Assembly: GCF_900188425.1 (NCBI RefSeq) | Contig: NZ_FZON01000004.1 | Coordinates: 108,488 to 172,487 of the forward strand | Length of the DNA: 64,000 nt | DNA from: Antarctobacter heliothermus | GTDB taxonomy: Bacteria; Pseudomonadota; Alphaproteobacteria; Rhodobacterales; Rhodobacteraceae | Reading direction: 5' to 3' | Shown: piece after piece, positions 8,261 to 17,539 of the stretch | Numbering within the stretch: the first letter of the stretch is position 1 | Layout of the letters: each line of letters begins with the position of its first letter | Translations under genes and position numbers: made by a program | The notes under the pieces: model-generated | Database searches by the model: none | Seen by the model: the letters and a program-made list of their open reading frames with translations, nothing else | What the model was told of the DNA's origin: nothing

Positions 8261-9709
8261 ATGTCTCTTTCAGGCGCGCTTTACAATGCCTTCAGCGGAC
8301 TCAAGGCCAATTCCCGGGCTGCGGGCCTGGTGTCGACAAATATCTCCAATGCCACGACAGAGGGCTATGGACGACGGACCCTCGGACTTGTTCCCGGGGC
8401 CGTCGGCACCACCGGAGGCGTGCGCATTTCCGGTACCATCCGCTTTTCGGATCCGGTGTTGACCGGCGACCGGATGGTGGCGGACGCCGCGCTTGCCGAT
8501 GCCGCTACAAAATATGACTTCGCCCGCCGGATCGAGGATCTGGTGGGCGAGTCCGGGGTTCCGGGCTCTCTCACTGACCGGATCAACGTGTTCGAGAATG
8601 CGCTGTTGAACGCGGCGTCCAACCCCGCCTCGACCCAGCGGCTGGAACTGGTGTCGAACAGTGCGGACTCCCTGGCGCGGTCGCTCAACGTTCTGTCGGA
8701 CGAAGTGCAGGCCGCCCGGCAAACCGCCGATACCAGCATCGGCGCTCAGGTTGATACCTTGAACAGTGCGTTGATGCGGCTGGACGCGCTGAATGACAAC
8801 ATCGTTGCGGCGCGATCGACCGGAACGGAATCGGCCAGCTTTTACGACGAACGCCAGAGGGTGCTGGACAGTATCGCTGACATTGTTCCGTTGCGGGTGG
8901 TCGAGCGCGACAAGGGTGACATTGCCGTGTTTTCGCGCGGTGGCGCCGTGTTGCTCGACGGTTCGCCGGTCGAGATCGGGTTTGAACGCAGCTATGGGAT
9001 CGGCGCGGGCATGACGTTTGGTGGCGGCCAGCTGAACGGTCTGACAATGAACGGCACGCCGGTGGATCTTAACGGATCGGTGCTTTTTGCCGGCGGCAGT
9101 CTTGCCGCACAGTTCGAAATCCGGGACGGAGCGGCGGTAGACTCTCAGTCGCAACTTGACGGCATTGCCCGTGATCTGATCGAGCGACTGGGACCAGGTG
9201 GTCCGGACAGCACGTTGGGCGCGACAGTCCCTGGTCTGTTCACCGATAGCGGACTGGCATTTGTACCTGTGAACGAGGCCGGGATCGCCAGTCGAATCGA
9301 AATCAATGGGCTTGTGGCACCGGACAGCGGCGGCGCTTGGCGACTGCGCGATGGCTTGGGTGCAGCTTCTCAGGGCGACGTGGGCGATGCACGCCTGCTG
9401 CAAGGGATCAGCGATGCATTGGGAGCCGCAACTGTACCCGGCTCTTCGGGTTTGACCGCAATCGCACGGAGTTTTGCCAACCACATCTCTGAATTTGCCT
9501 CGACAGCAACGGGGGAGCGTGTCCGGGCGGAAGACGCGCAGACCTTTGTGTCGATACAGAACACCGCGCTCAAGGAGTTGGAACTGTCCAAGGGTGTGGA
9601 CACGGATCAGGAACTTCAACGCCTGATGCAGATCGAACAACACTACACAGCCAATGCCAAGGTCATGTCGACGATCGACGGACTGTTTGACCAGCTGATG
9701 TCCATATAA
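8261..9709 (+). CDS. flgK: Hook-filament junction protein FlgK (HAP1)
   Basis: The 482-aa product starts MSLSGALYNAFSGLKANSRA and continues with STNISNATTEGYGRRTLGL, the D0/D1 signature of FlgK, and ends with IQNTALKELELSKGVDTDQE and the LMQIEQHYTANAKVMSTID helix of axial proteins. FlgK joins hook to filament. A strong AAAGGGGG ribosome-binding site lies seven bases before the ATG. It is followed after 12 bases by flgL, its junction partner. The export chaperone candidate flgN is encoded at 29551-29898 in the same cluster. Confidence 0.92.
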   Translation: MSLSGALYNAFSGLKANSRAAGLVSTNISNATTEGYGRRTLGLVPGAVGTTGGVRISGTIRFSDPVLTGDRMVADAALADAATKYDFARRIEDLVGESGVPGSLTDRINVFENALLNAASNPASTQRLELVSNSADSLARSLNVLSDEVQAARQTADTSIGAQVDTLNSALMRLDALNDNIVAARSTGTESASFYDERQRVLDSIADIVPLRVVERDKGDIAVFSRGGAVLLDGSPVEIGFERSYGIGAGMTFGGGQLNGLTMNGTPVDLNGSVLFAGGSLAAQFEIRDGAAVDSQSQLDGIARDLIERLGPGGPDSTLGATVPGLFTDSGLAFVPVNEAGIASRIEINGLVAPDSGGAWRLRDGLGAASQGDVGDARLLQGISDALGAATVPGSSGLTAIARSFANHISEFASTATGERVRAEDAQTFVSIQNTALKELELSKGVDTDQELQRLMQIEQHYTANAKVMSTIDGLFDQLMSI

Positions 9710-9721
9710 GGAGACCCCGAA

Positions 9722-10720
9722 ATGGAAGTCATCGGAGACATGGCGCGCGCCCTTGTGTTGCGCACCAACCAGGTGCGCCTGCGTGAGGAAATGGATCAGC
9801 TTGCGGTGGAGGTCTCGACGGGGTTCGTCCGGGACGCTGGCAAGCATCTGCATGGTGATTTGACCGGATTGCTGTCGATCGACCGCGCCCTTTCGCGGAT
9901 GGACACCTACCGGGTCAATACCACCGAGGCCAGCTTTCTATCGGGGTCGATGCAAACGGCGCTCGATGAGATCCAGGGGCGGAGCGAAACGCTGTCGCAG
10001 TCGCTGATCGCGGCGGAGCTTACGCCAAACTCGGCTCTGCTGGGCACAATGGCTGACGATGCGGAAAATGCACTCAGCCAGGTGATGAACGGGCTGAACC
10101 GTTCCGTTGCCGGGCGTTTTCTGTTTTCTGGAACGGCGACAGACCGTCAGGCTGTCCAAAGCGCCGATGACCTTCTGGTGGATGTGCGCGGGGCGCTTGT
10201 CGGGCAGACCGATATGGCCGGTGTCGAGGCGGTGCTGAACACGTTCTTTGGTGCGGGCGGGACTTATGAGACAACAACCTACCAGGGGTCGAACACCGGG
10301 CTTGCACCACTGAAGCTGTCCGAGACTGAGAGCGCAAATCTGGATATCCGGGCAACCGATCCGGTCTTTCGTGAAGTGTTGAAACCCATGGTGATGGCAG
10401 CACTGGCGACCGATGGCACGCTGGGGTTCGATCAGGACCTGCAAATCGAAATGCTGACCACTGCCGGGCAGGATCTGCTCGCCGCGCAACAGGATGTGGT
10501 CGAACTGCGCGCAGGTCTTGGCGCGCTGGAGGCGCGCGTCGAAGAGACAACAGCCCGAAACTCGGCGGAATTCACCGCCACGAATATCGCCCGGCTCGAT
10601 CTGGTGGGGACCGATCAGTACTACACTGCGTCCCGCTACGAAAACATCCGGGGTCAACTGGAAAGCCTTTACGCCATTACTGCCAGGTCCCAGCGCCTTT
10701 CCCTTGCGGAGTATCTCTGA
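9722..10720 (+). CDS. flgL: Hook-filament junction protein FlgL (HAP3)
   Basis: This 332-aa flagellin-like protein is the second junction protein. The N-terminal helix region (EVIGDMARALVLRTNQVRLR) and the C-terminal ATNIARLDLVGTDQYYTASRYENIR fit FlgL; it contains the RFLFSGTATDRQ stretch typical of HAP3. AAGGAG sits eight bases before the ATG. Its TGA shares one base with the flgI ATG (TGATG), so translation is coupled. It is close in length to other FlgL proteins. Confidence 0.88.
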   Translation: MEVIGDMARALVLRTNQVRLREEMDQLAVEVSTGFVRDAGKHLHGDLTGLLSIDRALSRMDTYRVNTTEASFLSGSMQTALDEIQGRSETLSQSLIAAELTPNSALLGTMADDAENALSQVMNGLNRSVAGRFLFSGTATDRQAVQSADDLLVDVRGALVGQTDMAGVEAVLNTFFGAGGTYETTTYQGSNTGLAPLKLSETESANLDIRATDPVFREVLKPMVMAALATDGTLGFDQDLQIEMLTTAGQDLLAAQQDVVELRAGLGALEARVEETTARNSAEFTATNIARLDLVGTDQYYTASRYENIRGQLESLYAITARSQRLSLAEYL

Positions 10721-11826
10721 TGTTTACACGTTTTTTCCTTTCGTTCTTCCTGACGCTGGCATTCGCTTTCCCGGCATCAGCCCAATCCGTCCGCATCAAG
10801 GATCTGGTTGAGGTCGATGGCGTCCGATCGAACGACCTTGTGGGGTATGGCTTGGTGGTCGGTTTGAACGGAACCGGTGACGGTTTGCGCAACTCGCCTT
10901 TTACCGAAGAAATCATGTCGAACATCCTAGAACGACTGGGCGTGAATGTCACCGGCGAGCAGTTTCGCCCGCGCAATGTGGCGGCGGTGCTCGTGACTGG
11001 CAAACTTCCTCCGTTTGCGCGGATTGGTAGTCAGATCGACATCACGGTTTCAGCCATAGGTGACGCCAAAAGCCTGTTGGGCGGTACGTTGATCATGACA
11101 CCGCTGAATGCTGCAGATGGCCAGATCTACGCCGTTGCGCAGGGCACCATCATCGCAGGTGGTGTCGAAGTCGAAGGTGAGGCAGCCCGAATCGTCCAGG
11201 GCGTACCGACCGCAGGTGTGGTTCCCTCGGGTGCCCGAATTGAACGAGAGATCGAATTTGACTTTACCCAACTGTCGACGCTGCGATTGGCTCTCCGCGA
11301 GCCGGATTTTACTACGGCCGCACGGATAGAAGATGTGATCAATCGTTCCATCGGGCGGCGGGCGGCGACAATGCTGGATGCGGGAACGATCAGCGTGGAC
11401 TTGCAACGTGCCGGGGCTGGGTCGCCGGCAAGGGCTGTCGTCGCGATCGAGAACCTGGCGGTTGAACCACAGCGCCGCGCGCGGGTGGTGGTCGATCAGA
11501 GATCGGGAACCATCGTGATGGGTGCTGATGTACGGATCTCTCGTGTGGCGGTGTCCCAGGGGAACCTGACCCTGCGGATCGAAGAAGCCCCGCTGGCGAT
11601 ACAACCCAACCCGTTCAGTGACGGGGACACGGTTGTGGTGCCGCGCACCGGTGCCCTGATCGAGGAAGAACCGGGAATCGGTCTGGCCGAGGTTCCGACG
11701 GGTACAAATCTGTCAGAGGTCATCGCCGGTCTGAACGCTTTGGGCGTCAGTCCGCGGGACATGATCGACATTCTCAAGAGCATCAAGGCAGCGGGCGCTT
11801 TGCACGCGGATTTTGTGGTGATGTAG
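10720..11826 (+). CDS. flgI: Flagellar P-ring protein FlgI
   Basis: The 368-aa precursor has a Sec signal peptide cleaved probably after Ala21 (PASA-QS). The mature protein begins VRIKDLVEVDGVRSNDLVGY, followed by GLVVGLNGTGDG, the FlgI hallmark. Further matches include RNVAAVLVTGKLPPFARIGS and GGTLIMTPL. FlgI forms the bushing in the peptidoglycan layer around the rod. It is translationally coupled to flgL, and is followed by motA after 69 bases. Its ring partner flgH and the chaperone flgA are encoded on the opposite strand at 20422-21572. Confidence 0.95.
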   Translation: MFTRFFLSFFLTLAFAFPASAQSVRIKDLVEVDGVRSNDLVGYGLVVGLNGTGDGLRNSPFTEEIMSNILERLGVNVTGEQFRPRNVAAVLVTGKLPPFARIGSQIDITVSAIGDAKSLLGGTLIMTPLNAADGQIYAVAQGTIIAGGVEVEGEAARIVQGVPTAGVVPSGARIEREIEFDFTQLSTLRLALREPDFTTAARIEDVINRSIGRRAATMLDAGTISVDLQRAGAGSPARAVVAIENLAVEPQRRARVVVDQRSGTIVMGADVRISRVAVSQGNLTLRIEEAPLAIQPNPFSDGDTVVVPRTGALIEEEPGIGLAEVPTGTNLSEVIAGLNALGVSPRDMIDILKSIKAAGALHADFVVM

Positions 11827-11845
11827 CGGTGCTGAAGAGGCTTTC

Positions 11846-11850
11846 TTAAC
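11846..11850 (+). promoter_or_regulatory. TTAAC half-site upstream of motA
   Basis: A single TTAAC lies in the 69-base flgI-motA gap. It matches half of a CtrA site. Similar TTAA elements occur upstream of motB, flgE and in the flgB-fliI spacer. A five-base match alone is weak evidence. Confidence 0.2.
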
Positions 11851-11895
11851 GGCTGGCTGGCAGGCTGGCGACGGCAACGGATCGGGAGAGCGCAG

Positions 11896-12765
11896 ATGCT
11901 CGGAATCATTGGTATCGTGGTAATTTTCGCCATGGTCTTCGGCGGCTACCTGGCGGCTGGAGGCAAGCTCGGGATCATTATCAAGGCGCTGCCGTTCGAG
12001 TTCATGATGATCGGGGGGGCCGCCACCGGCGCCTTTTTGATCAGCAACGACGGTGCCACAGTGAAACACACGCTCAAGGATGTGGCAAAGGTCTTCAAAG
12101 GGGCAAAGTGGAAACCCGAGGACTATCGCGATCTGCTTTGCCTGCTTTTCGAATTGATCCGGCTGGCCCGACAGAACCCGGTCGCCATCGAGGAACATGT
12201 TGAGTCTCCGAAAGAGTCCAACATCTTTGGAAAGTACCCCAAGATCCTGGCAGATAGATACGCCATCGAACTGATCTGCGACACGATGCGGTCCGTTTCG
12301 ATGAACTATGACGATCCGCATCAGGTTGAAGAAGTCTTGGACAAGCGGCTTGACGGTATGCAGCATCACGCCTTGCATTCCAGTCATGCGCTGCAATCCA
12401 TGGCGGACGCCCTGCCGGCCCTCGGGATCGTTGCGGCGGTTCTTGGTGTGATCAAGACGATGGCCTCGATCGACCAACCGCCGGAGGTTTTGGGCAAATT
12501 GATCGGTGGCGCGCTGGTCGGCACGTTCTTGGGCGTATTCTTAGCATACGGGCTCGTCGGACCGTTTGCGACCAAGGTCAAGGCCGTCGCGGAAGAGGAT
12601 CTTCAATTCTATCACCTGATCCGCGAAGTGCTGGTGGCCAATCTGCACAACCATGCAACCAACATCTGCATCGAGGTCGGGCGCCAGAACACACCAGACC
12701 ACTTCCGACCGAGCTTTGAGGATCTTGAGGAAGCGTTGAAATCAGTCAAGCAGGATGCCGCATGA
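11896..12765 (+). CDS. motA: Flagellar stator protein MotA
   Basis: This 289-aa protein is the four-helix stator subunit that couples ion flow to torque. Helices are visible at about residues 1-20 (MLGIIGIVVIFAMVFGGYLA), 28-50, 170-190 (ADALPALGIVAAVLGVIKTM) and 205-228 (LVGTFLGVFLAYGLVGPFA). The cytoplasmic loop between helices 2 and 3 is charged, as expected. GGGAGAG precedes the ATG. Its stop overlaps the ATG of the 757-aa periplasmic protein (ATGA), a link that suggests joint function. MotB is encoded at 5987-6823. Confidence 0.95.
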   Translation: MLGIIGIVVIFAMVFGGYLAAGGKLGIIIKALPFEFMMIGGAATGAFLISNDGATVKHTLKDVAKVFKGAKWKPEDYRDLLCLLFELIRLARQNPVAIEEHVESPKESNIFGKYPKILADRYAIELICDTMRSVSMNYDDPHQVEEVLDKRLDGMQHHALHSSHALQSMADALPALGIVAAVLGVIKTMASIDQPPEVLGKLIGGALVGTFLGVFLAYGLVGPFATKVKAVAEEDLQFYHLIREVLVANLHNHATNICIEVGRQNTPDHFRPSFEDLEEALKSVKQDAA

Positions 12766-15035
12766 CTCGCTGGATTGTCTGGATGTTGATTGGCCTCTGG
12801 CCAACCCTTGCGGGGGCGCAAACAGTGACCGTGCGCAGCGGCGAACACGGGGATTTCACGCGACTTGTCCTAGACGTCCCTGACGGAACTGAGTGGGACC
12901 TGATACCTGATCCGAACGCCGCGCTGGTCACGCTTTCATTCGGTGGTGGCCCGTATGGATTTGAAACATCGACGGTTTTCAACCGGATTGGAACTGAACG
13001 GATCGCCGGGTTGACGCCATCGGAAGATGGTCGCACGCTTGATATAAGGTTGAATTGTCAATGTGGAGCGGAAGCATTTGTTTTGAGAGGCACGATGCTG
13101 GTGATCGACATTGCGCCTTCTGATTCCCCGGCTCAACTGACGAGGTCCAGGGCTGTCCGGCAGGAAGCGGGGGCAGGGGATCCTGCCCAATCTCCATTGC
13201 TGCGCGAGTTTTCCCAGATCCGCTTCGGCGATGCACCGCAGATTGGACCTCAATCCAAGGGGACAAAAACTTTGCCCTTCTTGGCGGAACATGTGGCTTT
13301 GGATTTGGTGCCCTCCATCCTTGATCACCGGGACGGCGCCCCGTCTGCGTCACGCGATCTTGGCACCCGTCTTGCTGCAGACCTTGCCGTGGCGGCGTCG
13401 CAGGGACTTTTGGACCCGGCACTCATGGCTCCGACAACGCCAACTCCGGTTGTCGATCGCCAACCCAAACCCGGGATTCCCGATGAATTGGCTGTCGATC
13501 CCGGCACGCTCGCAAGACGGCTTGCGGCGGGCATGTCAGGCTTGGATCATAAAACATTGCAAGATGGGCGGATTTCGGTTGGCGGTGAGGTCTGTGTCCG
13601 TGACCGGGATCTTGCAATTGGTTCTTGGTCAAATGCCGATGACGATCCCAACCTCGTTCTGGCCGAAAAACGTGGCAAGGTCTTTGGTGAGTTTGACAGG
13701 ATCGGGTCACAGTTACTCCAACAATATGCCAAGTCGTTGCTGTACTATGGTTTTGGTGCAGAGGCGCGTGCTACCCTTGCCCTACAACCTGAAACGCAAG
13801 CCCCGATCCTTGTCGCTTTGTCATATGTCATTGACGGCGAACCGGATCCAACCGGTCTTTTTGATGGGCTGTCCGGATGTGATGGCGCAGCCGCGCTTTG
13901 GTCAGTCCTGTCGAAGCCTCCGGCGCCGGAAGCCCCAAAAATATCTTCCTCAGCTATCCTCCGCAATTTTGAGACACTTCCCAAACATCTAAGGTCTCAT
14001 TTGGGACCTAGGCTGGTCGATCACTTGTCCCGATCCGGCTACACCAACGTCGCGCGAGACGTTTTGCGCCGCTTGCAGCGCATGGAAGGTGGCGAAACCG
14101 ACAGTATCGCTTTGGGAAAAGCGCAACTTGCGCTCAAGGACGGACGACATGGCGAAGCGGAAAAACGCCTGCACGATCTTTCCGTTGCTGGCGGACCAGA
14201 AGCGGCAAAGGCTGTCGCTGCAGCAATTGAACTAGCGGACGCGACCGATACACTGGTACCCGCGCGAATTGTCGAATTGTCCGACGCTTTTGCTACCGAA
14301 CTGCGCAACACTCAGGATGGCCAGAAACTCTGGAAGTCACACGTTCGGTCGTTGCTGATAAATGGTGCGTTCGACGCGGCCTTTGCGGAATTCGACTCGC
14401 CGCACGGAATGCCACCTGATGTCGTCGCATTCATGAAGCAAGTCGCCCTGAAGTTTCTTGTGGAGAAAGCGGATGACTTGGCATTTTTGAAGCTGGCAAC
14501 GCGGTCGCTTGCTGACGGCTTGCTGCCTGATCAACCCGCGACTGGAATCAGCATTGCAGAGCGTTTCCTGTCTCTCGGCCTGCCTGAAACTGCCCTTGAA
14601 CAATTGGACGCAATGCCCGACGCAAACAGCCTGCCCGAGTCGCGCACAACCAGGGCTGCGGCGCTTCTTGCCTTGTCGCGACCCGAAGAGGCCGAGATCA
14701 TCCTCATTGGGCAGCGCGGTGATAGGGTTGTCCGCTTGCGTGCCGAGGCGCGTCGCCAGATGGGTGACCATGTGTTTACCAAGGCCATCTACGAGAGCAT
14801 TGGCGATGGCCCCGCAGCTGTGGACGCTGCCTGGTTATCCGGCGAATGGAAGGAAGTCGCCGAAAGTGACACTGTCCTCGCACCGGCAGCGGACCTCATG
14901 CAAACAACTCCGGTCGCATTTGAACCGTCGGAGCTGAGCCTTGCCGCTGCAAACGCACTTTCTGCGGCCAGCGCACAATCGCTGGAGACGCTGCGTGCGC
15001 TTCTGGATGCAACGGCCGTTCCAGCTGGCGACTGA
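12762..15035 (+). CDS. Exported 757-aa protein coupled to MotA (flagellar-cluster hypothetical)
   Basis: I do not recognise a named family. A Sec signal peptide (MTRWIVWMLIGLWPTLAGA, cut before Gln20) is followed by a compact beta-rich segment (about 20-120) that resembles an AMIN-like beta-sandwich and contains Cys99 and Cys101 (NCQCG). A Pro/Asp-rich linker follows, then a second motif with Cys278 (GGEVCVRDRD), then about 450 residues of paired amphipathic helices (for example VARDVLRRLQRME, ALGKAQLALKDGRHGEAEKRL, GISIAERFLSLGLPETALEQL) like TPR-type solenoids. It overlaps motA by four bases. By analogy with the periplasmic MotC of rhizobia it could assist the stator, but homology is not shown here. 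Confidence 0.75.
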   Translation: MTRWIVWMLIGLWPTLAGAQTVTVRSGEHGDFTRLVLDVPDGTEWDLIPDPNAALVTLSFGGGPYGFETSTVFNRIGTERIAGLTPSEDGRTLDIRLNCQCGAEAFVLRGTMLVIDIAPSDSPAQLTRSRAVRQEAGAGDPAQSPLLREFSQIRFGDAPQIGPQSKGTKTLPFLAEHVALDLVPSILDHRDGAPSASRDLGTRLAADLAVAASQGLLDPALMAPTTPTPVVDRQPKPGIPDELAVDPGTLARRLAAGMSGLDHKTLQDGRISVGGEVCVRDRDLAIGSWSNADDDPNLVLAEKRGKVFGEFDRIGSQLLQQYAKSLLYYGFGAEARATLALQPETQAPILVALSYVIDGEPDPTGLFDGLSGCDGAAALWSVLSKPPAPEAPKISSSAILRNFETLPKHLRSHLGPRLVDHLSRSGYTNVARDVLRRLQRMEGGETDSIALGKAQLALKDGRHGEAEKRLHDLSVAGGPEAAKAVAAAIELADATDTLVPARIVELSDAFATELRNTQDGQKLWKSHVRSLLINGAFDAAFAEFDSPHGMPPDVVAFMKQVALKFLVEKADDLAFLKLATRSLADGLLPDQPATGISIAERFLSLGLPETALEQLDAMPDANSLPESRTTRAAALLALSRPEEAEIILIGQRGDRVVRLRAEARRQMGDHVFTKAIYESIGDGPAAVDAAWLSGEWKEVAESDTVLAPAADLMQTTPVAFEPSELSLAAANALSAASAQSLETLRALLDATAVPAGD

Positions 15036-15220
15036 CCTATCCTTACGGTTTCTAAACAGTTCTGGCCTACCCAATAAGGTATGAAAAACTGAATGGAGAG
15101 GCCAGGAAATGGCGCAGGTCCACAATCGGCAGAATGCCGACCCGACCCGGACGCTTCAAACGTCATCGCGGCACAGCAAGTGGGATCGGAAAACTCCGGC
15201 AACTAGGTCAGGGTGCGTTC

Positions 15221-15238
15221 CAAGGTTGGGAAACCTTG
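15221..15238. repeat. Perfect 7-bp hairpin in the flhA upstream spacer
   Basis: CAAGGTT (15221-15227) and AACCTTG (15232-15238) are perfect inverted repeats around a four-base loop GGGA. No T-run follows, so it is not a standard terminator. It lies immediately before a tandem duplication. Confidence 0.6.
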
Positions 15239-15266
15239 CCCTTCATGTCCGGCCCTTCATGTCCGG
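15239..15266. repeat. Two tandem 14-bp copies of CCCTTCATGTCCGG
   Basis: The units at 15239-15252 and 15253-15266 are identical and directly adjacent. They look like a recent slippage duplication in noncoding DNA or, less likely, a tandem protein-binding site. Confidence 0.85.
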
Positions 15267-15463
15267 TCCAAGTTTTCCGCGCTTCCGGTTTATGCGTCAC
15301 CGATAAAATTTACGTCAAATTCCATCCGCCAGCACCCATCCGCCCTGATCAATAATCAACGCACCGCACCGGTCATCGGTCGAGAAATCATCGGCACTAC
15401 AACCTGCAACATTGAACGGCCATCAAACCGCCGACGTCTGGCGTGACAGCGAGAAAGCAGCCC

Positions 15464-17539
15464 ATGTCACCTTCAAGCCTCTTCAAACCGACGATCCTGA
15501 TGGCGCTCGCGCTAATGGCGGTGATTGTCATGATGGTTTTGCCCGTACCCTCCTGGGTACTGGATGTCGGTCTGGCCGCGTCCTTTGGTCTTGCAATTCT
15601 GATCTTTACGGTCACGCTTTTTATCGAACGCCCGCTGGATTTTTCCGCATTTCCGACAATCCTTTTGACCTCGCTGATGCTGCGGCTGTCGCTCAACGTC
15701 AGCTCTACCAAGTTGATCATTGGTCAGGGGCACACCGGCACTCATGCGGCCGGTGAGGTAATCGAAGGTTTCGCCAATTTTGTCATGGGCGGCAGCGTTT
15801 TTCTGGGCCTTGTTGTCTTTGGCGTGCTGATGATCGTGAACTTTGCCGTGATCACCAAAGGTTCGGCACGCATGGCCGAGGTTTCGGCCCGCTTTGCGCT
15901 AGACGCGATGCCGGGAAAACAATTGGCCATCGATGCGGACATGTCGGCCGGAGCCATCGACCACGCAGAAGCCAAGCGCCGTCGTGAAACCGAACAGCAA
16001 GAGACAACCTTTTTCGGATCTCTCGACGGGGCGTCGAAATTCGTCAAGGGCGACGCAGTTGCCGGCCTTTTGATTACCATATTGAATCTTGTCATGGGGA
16101 TCATCATGGGCACCGTGATGCACGGTATGCCGCTGAGCAGCGCGCTTGAGACCTATGCCATCCTGACCGTTGGTGACGGGCTGGTATCTCAGATCCCGGC
16201 TGTGATCATTTCGATTGCGGCAGGTCTCTTGCTGGCGCGTGGCGGGTCCACCGGCGCGACGGATGTCGCGGTTGCAGCCCAACTCGGGCGGCATCCCTCG
16301 GCGCTTTTGGCGGTTGCAGTGCTGATGGTGCTTTTTGCGCTGGTTCCAGGCCTGCCTTTTGTGCCCTTCATTCTTGGCGGCGGGGTTCTTGGCGGGACAG
16401 CATGGTGGTTGTCCAGACGTCCTCCTGAAACAGAAGACAGCACAGACACCACCGAGGAAGAGCCCGGGCCGCCCGTTCAGCATATGGGAGACGTTCTTGA
16501 TCTGGACGACATCCATGTCGAGTTTGCACCCGATCTGGTCAATATGGTGCTGGATCCGGGCACCGGGCTGGACGTCAGAATTGCCAACATGCGGCGGCAT
16601 ATCGCGTCGCATTTCGGCCTCGTCCTGCCAGAAATCCGGCTGACGGACGCCCCTTCCTTGCCGACCGGCACTTATGTGATCCGCATCCACGGGGTCGAAA
16701 TGGCGCGGGGTGAGTTGAATCCCGACTTCGTTCTTGCACTCTTGCCGGAGTTCAGCGGTGCCCTGCCACAGGGACGTGACGTTACTGAACCAGTCTACGG
16801 CGCGCCCGCACGCTGGTTGCGGCCCGAGGATCAGGAAAAGGCAGCGATCACCGGAGCGACAATCGTTTCACCAACCGAAGTGCTGGCAACCCATCTGCTG
16901 GAGGTTATCCGACGCAACTTTGGCCGCCTTCTCACGTTGAAGGCGTTGCGCCGTCTACTGGATGAAATGGTTTCTCTCAGCAACCAATCTCGGGCCGAAG
17001 CAAATCGCAAGCTTCTGGATGAGCTGATCCCGGACAAGGTGCAGATCGATACTCTGCTTCAGGTGCTACGTCTGTTGTTGGATGAACAGGTTTCAGTGCG
17101 CAACCTGCCGTTGATCCTTGAGACAATTGCCGAAATGCGGGGCCAGCAATCTCAGGCCGAAGCCATCTGTGAGCATGTGCGCCAGCGGCTTGGTTTTCAG
17201 CTTGTGGCTGGGATGCGGCGTGACGACGGGACGATTCCACTGGTGCAGCTTGCCCCGGAATGGGAAGAGACCTTTTTGTCCTATCAGGTCGAAAGCAGCC
17301 AAGGGGCGCTGGATGTGGCGCTGCCGCCGGACAAATTCGAGGCGCTCACCAGCGGTTTGGCTGATACCATCGGCGAAGCAGCAAACCGGGGCGTTTCTGC
17401 CGCTGTGGTCACATCTGCCCGACGCAGAAGGTTTCTGCGTACGGTCATGGTTGCCAAGGGCCTCAGCAATCCCGTCATGTCCTATGAGGAAATCGGGCTT
17501 GAGGCACGGCCCGCGCTGGTTGGGGTGGTGGCCGCGTGA
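15464..17539 (+). CDS. flhA: Flagellar type III export protein FlhA
   Basis: This roughly 691-aa protein is the large export-gate component. The N-terminal half has eight hydrophobic helices and the FHIPEP-family signatures RLSLNVSSTKLIIG and RFALDAMPGKQLAIDADMSAG. The C-terminal half is the cytoplasmic domain that binds chaperone-substrate complexes, including TLLQVLRLLLDEQVSVRNLPLILE. I prefer the ATG at 15464; a GTG at 15443 is in frame but has no ribosome-binding site. The stop overlaps the fliR GTG (GTGA). Length is typical. Confidence 0.95.
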   Translation: MSPSSLFKPTILMALALMAVIVMMVLPVPSWVLDVGLAASFGLAILIFTVTLFIERPLDFSAFPTILLTSLMLRLSLNVSSTKLIIGQGHTGTHAAGEVIEGFANFVMGGSVFLGLVVFGVLMIVNFAVITKGSARMAEVSARFALDAMPGKQLAIDADMSAGAIDHAEAKRRRETEQQETTFFGSLDGASKFVKGDAVAGLLITILNLVMGIIMGTVMHGMPLSSALETYAILTVGDGLVSQIPAVIISIAAGLLLARGGSTGATDVAVAAQLGRHPSALLAVAVLMVLFALVPGLPFVPFILGGGVLGGTAWWLSRRPPETEDSTDTTEEEPGPPVQHMGDVLDLDDIHVEFAPDLVNMVLDPGTGLDVRIANMRRHIASHFGLVLPEIRLTDAPSLPTGTYVIRIHGVEMARGELNPDFVLALLPEFSGALPQGRDVTEPVYGAPARWLRPEDQEKAAITGATIVSPTEVLATHLLEVIRRNFGRLLTLKALRRLLDEMVSLSNQSRAEANRKLLDELIPDKVQIDTLLQVLRLLLDEQVSVRNLPLILETIAEMRGQQSQAEAICEHVRQRLGFQLVAGMRRDDGTIPLVQLAPEWEETFLSYQVESSQGALDVALPPDKFEALTSGLADTIGEAANRGVSAAVVTSARRRRFLRTVMVAKGLSNPVMSYEEIGLEARPALVGVVAA

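Larger units (their letters stand above)
15036..15463. other. 428-base spacer before flhA, with repeats but no convincing gene
   Basis: No recognisable gene is present. A 65-codon frame at 15109-15306 has a good Shine-Dalgarno (GGAGAGG) but no recognisable or well-folded product. A CCCAATAA at 15070-15077, 13 bases after TAAA (15053), is a poor sigma-28-like promoter with the wrong spacing. The stretch also holds a hairpin (15221-15238) and a 14-base tandem duplication (15239-15266). It probably contains the promoter for flhA-fliR-flhB. Confidence 0.5.

Noticed and set aside
8270..9853. 527-codon open frame antisense to flgK and flgL
   Set aside because: Basic, His/Arg-rich translation without any domain; a by-product of GC-rich codon use opposite a clear flgK.
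15109..15306. 65-codon ORF before flhA
   Set aside because: Good Shine-Dalgarno but no recognisable, foldable or repeated features; kept only as a note in the spacer entry.
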